Assembly: GCA_045612305.1 (NCBI GenBank)
Contig: JAZKYU010000009.1
Location: forward strand, 1-10,863
DNA: 10,863 nucleotides
Reading direction: 5' to 3'
From: HGM04593 sp045612305
GTDB lineage: Bacteria; Bacteroidota; Bacteroidia; Bacteroidales; Bacteroidaceae
Shown here: piece by piece, positions 1-5,246 of the stretch
Layout of the letters: the number at the start of each line of letters is the position of its first letter
Position numbering within the stretch: position 1 is the stretch's first letter
Translations under genes and position numbers: made by a program
The notes under the pieces: generated by a model
Told to the model about the DNA's origin: nothing
Databases searched by the model: none
Seen by the model: only the letters and a program-made list of their open reading frames with translations

Positions 1-64
1 GGCAGCATCATCTAATCGTGACCCGCACTATGTGCGACTTATCACTGATGATGCTACCGATTTT
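1..64 (+). terminator. Long stem-loop with short T run, possible terminator of an upstream gene
   Basis: Positions 1-12 pair with 47-58 (11 of 12 bases, one C/A mismatch). Inside, 18-21 pairs with 42-45 (GTGA/TCAC) and 24-28 pairs with 32-36 (CGCAC/GTGCG, 3-base loop). Four T residues follow at 61-64. The shape fits an intrinsic terminator for a gene lying left of the window, but the T run is short and interrupted, so it could equally be part of a structured RNA. A second small palindrome, ATTTTGC/GCAAAAT, follows at 60-75. Confidence 0.4.
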
Positions 65-118
65 GCAAGCAAAATTCGCTTATATCCTAAACTGCAACGG
101 CCTTTAATTGTGTTACTT

Positions 119-182
119 ACGGTGCCGGTTTTCTTTTGAAAATAACCATTGCAAGAGTAATTTAAAAAAACTGCAGCACCGT
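119..182. repeat. Nested stem-loop
   Basis: ACGGTGC at 119-125 is complementary to GCACCGT at 176-182. Within it, GGTTTTC at 127-133 pairs with GAAAA and the following ACC at 138-147, with a small bulge and a TTTT loop. The inner hairpin is AT-rich and has no T run after it, so a terminator role is not supported. Function unknown. Confidence 0.4.
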
Positions 183-186
183 TAAG

Positions 187-321
187 ATTTGAGCGTGTAT
201 CCGAGCATTTACAGGAAAAAGTGCGAGCATTGTGTGAGTGTGTAGTTATACGTGCGTAGCGCGGATAACTGAACGAGTTGCGCAGCACCCTGTAAATGCG
301 AGAAAGATACACGTGGCAAGT
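187..321. repeat. Rod-like imperfect hairpin; candidate structured RNA
   Basis: A co-linear series of complementary segments spans about 135 bases. They are: 187-191/317-321 (with a G-T pair); 194-201/306-313 (8 bp, CGTGTATC/GATACACG); 205-215/289-299 (11 bp, GCATTTACAGG/CCTGTAAATGC); 221-224/285-288; 227-229/279-281; 244-249/265-270 (AGTTAT/ATAACT); and an apical GCG-TAG-CGC at 254-262. All helices nest around a centre near 253-257, which is hard to get by chance. The strand of any transcript is not determined. A degenerate -7-like AAGATTTG lies at 184-191. I do not recognise the RNA family. The 6S-like rod shape is suggestive only, and the tip does not match the SRP RNA consensus. Confidence 0.4.
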
Positions 322-339
322 GACCGACGAACGAGTTAT

Positions 340-358
340 ATTGCCCTCACAGGGCAAT
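340..358. repeat. Perfect 8 bp hairpin
   Basis: ATTGCCCT pairs with AGGGCAAT around a CAC loop. It lies 19 bases beyond the rod-like hairpin and is not followed by a T run, so it is not an obvious terminator on the plus strand. It may be a separate helix of the same structured region. Confidence 0.4.
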
Positions 359-410
359 TCACGAGCAGGAGGAGGGAGCGACTAATCTTACTCGCGTGCT
401 GCGCCTTTTG

Positions 411-439
411 CTTCCTTTTCGTCTCACGAAAAGAAGGAG
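411..439. repeat. Hairpin, 8 bp core
   Basis: CCTTTTCGT (414-422) pairs with ACGAAAAG (426-433) and the following G residues across a two-base bulge, around a CTC loop. It is followed by purines rather than T residues. It is the last clear stem of the structured region. Confidence 0.35.
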
Positions 440-659
440 AAAAGAACAAGTTTATTGAGAGAAAGGCTCGCGGGCCACCGAGGATTTTAAAGCAAGATTA
501 TACAATCATGGTGCTCTTTTGCTCTGCAATTAAGAAAAGAGTATGTCGCGCTTTGAAGAGAGGGGGGGATAAATATAAAGGAGTATAAATCGACCTAACT
601 CTTGCATACTTCCCTAAAGTTTGCTAGTCAACCGGTTTTTCCTTGTTGAATATTTTTTG

Positions 660-667
660 TATCTTCG
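660..667 (+). promoter_or_regulatory. Probable -7 element for the DUF4199 operon
   Basis: TATCTTCG differs at one base from the Bacteroidota consensus TAnnTTTG. The upstream side is T-rich (635-640) at about the right distance for the -33 element, but there is no clean TTTG. It would place the start of transcription near 672, giving a leader of about 18 bases before the ATG at 690. Confidence 0.4.
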
Positions 668-689
668 CAAACAAATAAAACAAAAGAAG

Positions 690-1214
690 ATGCAACAAGA
701 ACATAACCTAAAAAACATAAGCCAAGGAGCTATGCGCTATGGCACGTTGCTTGGCGCTGCTATGATACTTGCCAACATATGCTACCTCATAGGCCTTAAA
801 TCGTCACTCTTTTCGGTACTTTTCCTCGCTCTGTTTGTAGCTACACCTTTTATCGCAGGGCGCCTCACTGTAGCCTATCGCAAAAAAGAGCGCGACAACA
901 AACTAAGATTTGCCGAGGCGTGGCTTTTTCTCTTGATAATGTTCCTGTGCGCAGCAACACTCACCGCTGTAGCGCAGTTCCTGTACTTTTCTCTCCTCGA
1001 CGGGGGTTACTTTATGGAGTTTATACTTGAACAATTCAGCACCCTCACCGCAATGGAAGAGGTGGACCCCGCACTAAAAGAGCAGATTGCAGCCACAGCC
1101 GAAATTATGAAAACCCTCACACCTCGGGACATTGTTTTGCAATTTTTTGGCACAAATCTCACAATTTCGCCCATAATTACAGTTCTAATAGCTATCTTTG
1201 TTACACGAAAATAA
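690..1214 (+). CDS. DUF4199 family membrane protein
   Basis: A 174-residue integral membrane protein of unknown function. Hydrophobic segments lie at about residues 15-35, 40-58, 77-103 and 153-172, with a Lys/Arg-rich cytoplasmic-looking stretch (YRKKERDNK) between segments two and three. I assign it to the DUF4199 family from this layout and from its position directly before a family 2 glycosyltransferase, a pairing common in Bacteroidales. The frame stays open upstream to a TTG at 621, but the ATG at 690 is preferred because it follows the -7 element and has an A-rich leader. It is the first gene of a five-gene run, with only 18 bases to the next. It may support the neighbouring glycosyltransferase, but that is inferred from position only. 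Confidence 0.75.
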   Translation: MQQEHNLKNISQGAMRYGTLLGAAMILANICYLIGLKSSLFSVLFLALFVATPFIAGRLTVAYRKKERDNKLRFAEAWLFLLIMFLCAATLTAVAQFLYFSLLDGGYFMEFILEQFSTLTAMEEVDPALKEQIAATAEIMKTLTPRDIVLQFFGTNLTISPIITVLIAIFVTRK

Positions 1215-1232
1215 AAAAACAAAATAAAGAGT

Positions 1233-2183
1233 ATGGATATTTCCGTAATTATTCCGCTATACAACGAAGCCGAGTCGCTGCCCGAGCTCACCGCGTGGAT
1301 AGAGCGAGTGATGGTGAGCAACAACTTCAGCTACGAAATAATTTTCATAAACGACGGTAGCACCGACAACTCTTGGAGCGTTATAGAACAGCTTAAAGAG
1401 AAGAGCCCCCACGTGCACGGCATAAAGTTCCGTCGCAACTACGGAAAATCTCCCGCGCTTTATTGCGGTTTCGAGCGTGCACAAGGCGACGTGGTTATAA
1501 CTATGGATGCCGACCTGCAAGACAGCCCCGACGAGATACCCACACTCTACAATATGATTGTAAAGGATGGTTACGACCTCGTGTCGGGCTACAAGCAGAA
1601 GCGCTACGACCCCCTGAGCAAAACCCTGCCTACAAAGCTATTCAACGCAACAGCGCGCAAGGTGTCGGGCATTAAAAACCTGCACGACTTTAACTGCGGC
1701 CTCAAAGCCTACCGCCAAGAGGTTGTAAAGAGCATAGAGGTTTACGGCGACATGCACCGCTACATACCCTACCTTGCAAAAAACGCAGGTTACTCAAAGA
1801 TAGGTGAGCTTGTGGTGCATCACCAGGCACGCAAGTACGGAAAGAGCAAGTTTGGCATAAGCCGTTTCTTCCACGGCTACCTCGACCTAATGTCGTTGTG
1901 GTTTCTATCGAAGTTCGGTTACCGTCCTATGCACATATTCGGTTTGTGGGGTACCATAGTATTTTTCATAGGCTTTATAGCGTCGTGCATACTAGGAGCG
2001 AACAAGCTCTACTGCCTTGCCGCACACGAGCCCGCACGCCTCATAACCGACTCACCATACTTCTACATAGCACTCACTATGATGATTATGGGCACCCAGC
2101 TCTTTCTCACCGGCTTCATCGCCGAACTTGTGAGCCGCACCTCGCAGGAGAGAAACAAATACAACATAGCAAAAGAGATTTAA
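1233..2183 (+). CDS. Family 2 glycosyltransferase, membrane-anchored (DPM1/GtrB/ArnC-like)
   Basis: A 316-residue GT2 enzyme of the GT-A fold. The N-terminus has the opening strand IIPLYNE (6-12). DGSTD at 41-45 and DADLQD at 92-97 are the nucleotide-sugar and metal-binding motifs. HDFNCGLKAY at 151-160 and RKYGKSKFG at 200-208 are typical of polyprenyl-phosphate glycosyltransferases. Two hydrophobic segments, at about 233-256 and 276-300, anchor it in the inner membrane. Relatives move a sugar from a nucleotide donor (UDP-Glc, GDP-Man or UDP-Ara4FN types) to undecaprenyl phosphate on the cytoplasmic face. The sugar used here cannot be read from the sequence. It sits 18 bases after the DUF4199 gene and 9 bases before the lipoprotein gene, so co-transcription is likely. 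No other polysaccharide gene is nearby. Confidence 0.88.
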   Translation: MDISVIIPLYNEAESLPELTAWIERVMVSNNFSYEIIFINDGSTDNSWSVIEQLKEKSPHVHGIKFRRNYGKSPALYCGFERAQGDVVITMDADLQDSPDEIPTLYNMIVKDGYDLVSGYKQKRYDPLSKTLPTKLFNATARKVSGIKNLHDFNCGLKAYRQEVVKSIEVYGDMHRYIPYLAKNAGYSKIGELVVHHQARKYGKSKFGISRFFHGYLDLMSLWFLSKFGYRPMHIFGLWGTIVFFIGFIASCILGANKLYCLAAHEPARLITDSPYFYIALTMMIMGTQLFLTGFIAELVSRTSQERNKYNIAKEI

Positions 2184-2192
2184 CCCACCCCT

Positions 2193-2687
2193 ATGAAGAT
2201 AACAAAAAGCATAGCCGCACTACTCCTTATAATAATAGCAGCAACAAGTTTTGTTTGTTGCGACAGCGGGTACGACTGCAGCTTAAACAATACATCGTAC
2301 GAGAATATCGGCTTCTACACCATCGACGACAACGGCAAAGAACAAGCACACTCTATCGCCAACCCCTTAACCGTGTCGCTTATGATAAACGGCACAGAGT
2401 CTGTAATGGTAAACAACATAACCGACGCCGGCTCCGTGTCGCTCCCTATGAGCTACACACAAGAGCGCGACACTGTAATATTCCGCTACCACGACGCGAG
2501 TTGCGACTCTCTTTTTGTAAACCACACAGCCCACCCCTACTATCAGTCTATGGAGTGTGGCGTGCTTATGTTCTATCAAATAGACGGAGTTGAGAACACC
2601 AACGTATGGATAGAAGATGTAAAAATTGTAAACAAGAGCGTAAATTTCGAAGGCAATGAAAATATTAAGATATATTTTTATCAGTAG
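2193..2687 (+). CDS. Putative lipoprotein (DUF6452-like)
   Basis: A 164-residue exported protein. The start is a positively charged stretch, a hydrophobic core (8-21) and a Cys pair at 22-23 followed by DSG. This fits a lipoprotein signal peptide, although the residues before the Cys (SFV) are a loose lipobox. The rest looks like a beta-rich soluble domain. I see no catalytic motif. A small lipoprotein directly before, and overlapping, a probable beta-barrel gene matches the DUF6452-DUF6048 pair known from Bacteroides relatives. That name comes from recall of the arrangement and not from a profile search. Its stop codon lies 32 bases inside the next gene. It probably sits in a membrane leaflet facing the periplasm. 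Function unknown. Confidence 0.7.
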   Translation: MKITKSIAALLLIIIAATSFVCCDSGYDCSLNNTSYENIGFYTIDDNGKEQAHSIANPLTVSLMINGTESVMVNNITDAGSVSLPMSYTQERDTVIFRYHDASCDSLFVNHTAHPYYQSMECGVLMFYQIDGVENTNVWIEDVKIVNKSVNFEGNENIKIYFYQ

Positions 2688-3342
2688 CCTGTTGCTGCTG
2701 TTAACCGGCTCGCTTGCCGCACAAACAAGCTCTGCCGAAAAGAGCTCGTCACTCACCTTTAAAGGGATAGGCGTTTCGGTCGATACTTACGGTTACATAA
2801 ACACCCTGTTCGACGACTATATGAGCAGCGAGGTTGCGCTATACGCCAACCTGGGCAACCGCTTTTTCCCAACCATAGAGGTGGGATACGGCAGCACCGA
2901 CACTACCGACGAACTCACACTCATAAGCTACAAATCGAGCGCACCCTACTATCGCGTGGGCCTTAACTACAATTTTCTCTACAAGAAACCGGGCAAATTA
3001 AGCAACTACAAACTCTATGCTCTTGCCCGCTATGGCTGGACAAGCGTTAAGTACGACGTAAAAAGCCCTGCAATCACCGACCCCGTATGGGGCGGCACCA
3101 CCGACTTTGAGCTCTACGGCGAGAAGGCCTCTTGCTCGTGGTTTGAGCTTGGTGTGGGCGTTCAGGTGAAAGTGTGGAAAAACTTCCATATGGGCTGGAG
3201 CGTGAGATATAAAACCCGCCTGAAGGACGGCGATGGCGAAAACTCTAAAGTGTGGTACATACCCGGATACGGCGAGAACAAAAGCTGTTGCTTCGGTGGC
3301 ACCTGCAATCTTATAATAGACATACCTTTTAGCAAAAACTAA
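2656..3342 (+). CDS. Exported probable outer-membrane beta-barrel protein (DUF6048-like)
   Basis: A 228-residue protein with a clear signal peptide (MKILRYIF start, Leu-rich core, cleavage near SLAAQ at 19-23). The mature part alternates hydrophobic and polar residues with many aromatics (for example YYRVGLNYNFLYK and YKLYALARYGW). It has typical barrel strands such as FPTIEVGYG (71-79), FELGVGVQVKV (163-173) and MGWSVRYKTRL (179-189), and ends in IDIPF. It has four Cys in the mature part (160, 211, 212, 217), three of them in the short C-terminal CCFGGTC motif, which is unusual for a small barrel. The ATG lies inside the preceding lipoprotein gene, so translation may be coupled. The two products may form a lipoprotein-barrel pair. 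No transport or enzyme role can be read from it. Confidence 0.7.
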   Translation: MKILRYIFISSLLLLLTGSLAAQTSSAEKSSSLTFKGIGVSVDTYGYINTLFDDYMSSEVALYANLGNRFFPTIEVGYGSTDTTDELTLISYKSSAPYYRVGLNYNFLYKKPGKLSNYKLYALARYGWTSVKYDVKSPAITDPVWGGTTDFELYGEKASCSWFELGVGVQVKVWKNFHMGWSVRYKTRLKDGDGENSKVWYIPGYGENKSCCFGGTCNLIIDIPFSKN

Positions 3343-3351
3343 CCTCGCACG

Positions 3352-4350
3352 ATGAAAATCTGGCAAATTTTATTCCTGCTCTTTCTTGTAGCAGGCAGCA
3401 TCTATGTGATAACCCGCAACGTCCCCTACAAAAGGGCCGAGGGAAGAATATTCGGCACATACTACAGCATCATATACCAAAGCAATGACGACCTGCACAC
3501 AGAGCTCAAAGCCGCTATGCAGCAGGTAGATGCGTCGCTCTCCACGTTCAACAAACAGTCGACCATAACAGCTATAAACAGCAACAAAGAGAGCAAAGCC
3601 GACGAAACATTTTTAGCGGTATTCAACCTTGCTCAAGAAATTTCGCAGCAAACCGACGGAGCCTTCGACATAACCGTAGCACCGCTTGTCAACGCGTGGG
3701 GCTTCGGCTTTAAAAAAGGCATACCCACCGACTCGGCCACAATAGACTCCTTGATGCAATTTGTAGGCTACAGCACTGTGAGCAACCACAACGGCACAAT
3801 TACAAAACAGCACCCCGAAACCATGCTCGACTGCAGCGCTATAGCAAAGGGCTTCGGTTGCGACGAGGTTGCACGCGCACTCGACAAAAAAGGTGTTAAA
3901 AACTATATGGTTGAGATAGGCGGGGAGATTGTTGCAAAAGGCAAGAACGACAAAGGACGCAGCTGGGCTATAGGCATAAACAAACCCGTTGACGACCCCA
4001 CAGGACAAGAAAAAGATATCCAAGAAATTATACGCATAAGCAACAAGGCTATGGCCACATCGGGAAACTACAGAAACTTCCGATACATCGACGGCAAAAA
4101 GGTATCGCACACCATAAACCCCAAAACAGGTTACCCCGTGAAGCACAACCTTCTTTCGGCAACCGTTATAGCCGACGACTGCGCTACAGCCGACGCCTTT
4201 GCCACAGCCTTTATGGTTATGGGGCTCGACGCTTCCCTAGCCCACTGTAGCACAGCCGGCATAGATGCGTTCTTCATATACAGCGACAGCGCAGGCAACC
4301 TGCAAACAAAAGAGACACCTACCTTCGTAAAATATCGACAAGAAAAATAA
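3352..4350 (+). CDS. apbE: FAD:protein FMN transferase
   Basis: A 332-residue ApbE family protein. It splits FAD and attaches FMN covalently to a Thr or Ser of exported target subunits, such as NqrB/NqrC or RnfG/RnfD. An N-terminal hydrophobic segment (4-20) exports or anchors it so that it works in the periplasm. Family motifs in order are GTYYSI (35-40), SLSTFN (62-67), FDITVAPLVNAWGFG (105-119), DCSAIAKGFGCDEV (160-173), EIGGEI (188-193), ATSGNY (235-240), SHTINPKTG (252-260) and ADDCATADAFATA (274-286), the last holding the expected Mg-binding Asp281 and Thr285. Length is normal and no key motif is missing. It is the last gene of its run, 9 bases after the barrel gene, and ends at a strong terminator. 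Neither exported neighbour has an obvious [S/T]GA[S/T] flavinylation motif, so its target probably lies elsewhere. Confidence 0.93.
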   Translation: MKIWQILFLLFLVAGSIYVITRNVPYKRAEGRIFGTYYSIIYQSNDDLHTELKAAMQQVDASLSTFNKQSTITAINSNKESKADETFLAVFNLAQEISQQTDGAFDITVAPLVNAWGFGFKKGIPTDSATIDSLMQFVGYSTVSNHNGTITKQHPETMLDCSAIAKGFGCDEVARALDKKGVKNYMVEIGGEIVAKGKNDKGRSWAIGINKPVDDPTGQEKDIQEIIRISNKAMATSGNYRNFRYIDGKKVSHTINPKTGYPVKHNLLSATVIADDCATADAFATAFMVMGLDASLAHCSTAGIDAFFIYSDSAGNLQTKETPTFVKYRQEK

Positions 4351-4361
4351 AAAACAACAAG

Positions 4362-4393
4362 AAAAAAGGCGCACTTCAAAGTGCGCCTTTTTT
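4362..4393. terminator. Bidirectional intrinsic terminator between apbE and the marC-family gene
   Basis: Six A residues, then GGCGCACT (4368-4375), a TCAA loop, AGTGCGCC (4380-4387) and six T residues. The symmetrical A-stem-T layout gives a T run after the hairpin on both strands. It lies 11 bases after the apbE stop and 22 bases after the stop of the convergent gene. Confidence 0.9.
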
Positions 4394-4415
4394 GTATATC
4401 CAAAACTGCAAAAGA

Positions 4416-5018
4416 CTAATTGTTGCTTATGCTCTCGATGAGGTAAGAAAGGTTAGATGTAAACAATCTCACCGATATAGCCAAGAGGATGACACCAAAG
4501 AACTTGCGAATAAAATACAAGCCTCCTTTTCCTAGTATGCGGCTTATGCGTCTGGTTGTTATCAAAACCACAAACACCACCAAAGCGTTTGTAAACAGAG
4601 CCGCCAAAATATTTGTCGAAGAATATTCGGCCTTCAACGACAAGAGCGTGGTAAAAGAGCCCGCACCCGCAAGCAAGGGGAAAACCACAGGCACATAGGT
4701 TGCATCGTTACCGGCAACAGCCGTGTCTTTGAAAATTACAATATCGAGCACCATCTCCAGAGCCAGCAAAAAGAGCACCAACGCACCGGCCACAGCAAAC
4801 GAGTTGATATCCACACCTATGAGCCCTAACAGCGCATCGCCCACAAAGAAAAAGAGCAACAAAAGGCCAAAAGCATAAATAACCGCCTTGCCCGATTTTA
4901 TAGTCTTGCCTCTGTCGCGCAAACTAATAATAACAGGGATAGCTCCTATAGGGTCAATAACAGCAAAAAGCACACTAAAAGCACTCAAATAGTCAACCCA
5001 GCTAAAACTCGATAACAT
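4416..5018 (-). CDS. MarC family (UPF0056) integral membrane protein
   Basis: A 200-residue protein with six hydrophobic segments, at about residues 8-30, 45-66, 72-95, 107-127, 137-155 and 170-187. MarC family hallmarks are DPIGAIP at 22-28 in the first membrane segment, VVFPLLAGAGSFTTLL at 111-126, and the closing FGVILLAISVRLF. The frame extends upstream to 5078, but the ATG at 5018 gives the usual family length and lies after the -7 box at 5076-5083, which the longer form would overlap. Family members sit in the inner membrane and are transporter-like. The name came from a supposed role in multiple antibiotic resistance that was later not supported, so no substrate is assigned. It is transcribed alone, convergent with apbE and divergent from rpsA. 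Confidence 0.9.
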   Translation of the reverse strand: MLSSFSWVDYLSAFSVLFAVIDPIGAIPVIISLRDRGKTIKSGKAVIYAFGLLLLFFFVGDALLGLIGVDINSFAVAGALVLFLLALEMVLDIVIFKDTAVAGNDATYVPVVFPLLAGAGSFTTLLSLKAEYSSTNILAALFTNALVVFVVLITTRRISRILGKGGLYFIRKFFGVILLAISVRLFTSNLSYLIESISNN

Positions 5019-5052
5019 AAAGCTAAAAATTAAATTAATACCATAAAACGGG

Positions 5053-5141
5053 GTACGTTTCACGCACTTCCACCGCAAATTTAAACATAAAACAAAATAA
5101 AAGAAGAAAAACTTCGAAAAAATGTACGCTTCACGTTCTTT
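5053..5141. repeat. Degenerate direct repeat in the marC-rpsA intergenic region
   Basis: GTACGTTTCACGCACTTC at 5053-5070 and GTACGCTTCACGTTCTTT at 5124-5141 agree at 14 of 18 positions, including the shared GTACG and TTCACG blocks. The starts are 71 bp apart, close to seven helical turns. One copy lies just downstream of the -7 box of the marC-family gene, the other about 50 bp upstream of the rpsA -7 box. It could be a paired operator, but chance similarity cannot be excluded. Confidence 0.3.
5076..5083 (-). promoter_or_regulatory. -7 element for the marC-family gene
   Basis: On the minus strand this reads TAAATTTG, a perfect match to TAnnTTTG. The upstream region is T-rich with no clear TTTG at the expected -33 distance. 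It implies a leader of about 50 bases before the ATG at 5018. Confidence 0.5.
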
Positions 5142-5189
5142 ATTATAAAATAATTAACGAAAATGCGCGGTAGTTTGGCAAAAAAGCAG

Positions 5190-5197
5190 TATCTTTG
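5190..5197 (+). promoter_or_regulatory. -7 element for rpsA
   Basis: TATCTTTG is a perfect TAnnTTTG match and is followed by GC, as is common in this phylum. A TTTG lies at 5174-5177, but only 12 bases upstream, too close for a standard -33 box. Transcription would begin near 5202, giving a leader of about 45 bases. Confidence 0.6.
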
Positions 5198-5246
5198 CGC
5201 CCGAATTCTATCAACATAATGTCTAACTCATTAAAGAAAACAAATT

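Larger units (their letters stand above)
1..689. other. Non-coding stretch rich in inverted repeats
   Basis: No reading frame here looks like a real protein: the longest ones are rich in Arg, Ser and Cys, lie over the inverted repeats, and resemble no family I know. I see no tRNA, rRNA, tmRNA or RNase P core motif on either strand. Positions 1-440 hold at least five separate stem-loops, listed individually. Positions 440-650 are purine-rich and contain only a 7 bp stem at 514-520/535-541 with a 14-base loop. The end of the stretch is the promoter and leader of the DUF4199 gene. The upstream neighbour lies outside the window. Confidence 0.6.

Noticed and set aside
28..357. 109-codon minus-strand frame in the upstream region
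   Set aside because: Ser-, Arg- and Cys-rich, no domain, and it covers the same inverted repeats. The stretch at about 60-180 has plausible codons, but nothing supports a gene.
1..440. Retron msr-msd or other reverse-transcriptase-linked RNA
   Set aside because: Long hairpins prompted the idea, but no reverse transcriptase gene follows: the next gene is a DUF4199 membrane protein.
238..588. 116-codon plus-strand frame in the upstream region
   Set aside because: Arg-, Cys- and Lys-rich with no recognisable domain, and it runs over the rod hairpin and two further stems. No -7 element or convincing start context precedes it.
1..689. tRNA, tmRNA, RNase P RNA or rRNA
   Set aside because: No T-loop, CCA end, RNase P P4 core or rRNA signature was found on either strand.
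621..689. N-terminal extension of the DUF4199 protein from TTG 621
   Set aside because: The -7 element at 660-667 would lie inside the coding region, and the extension adds a basic, non-family-like segment before the ATG at 690.
1898..2593. 231-codon plus-strand frame across the glycosyltransferase and lipoprotein genes
   Set aside because: It overlaps the ends of two well-supported genes in another frame and reads as Arg/His-rich low-information protein.
3613..4146. 177-codon antisense frame inside apbE
   Set aside because: apbE has all its family motifs here. The antisense product has no recognisable domain and no promoter.
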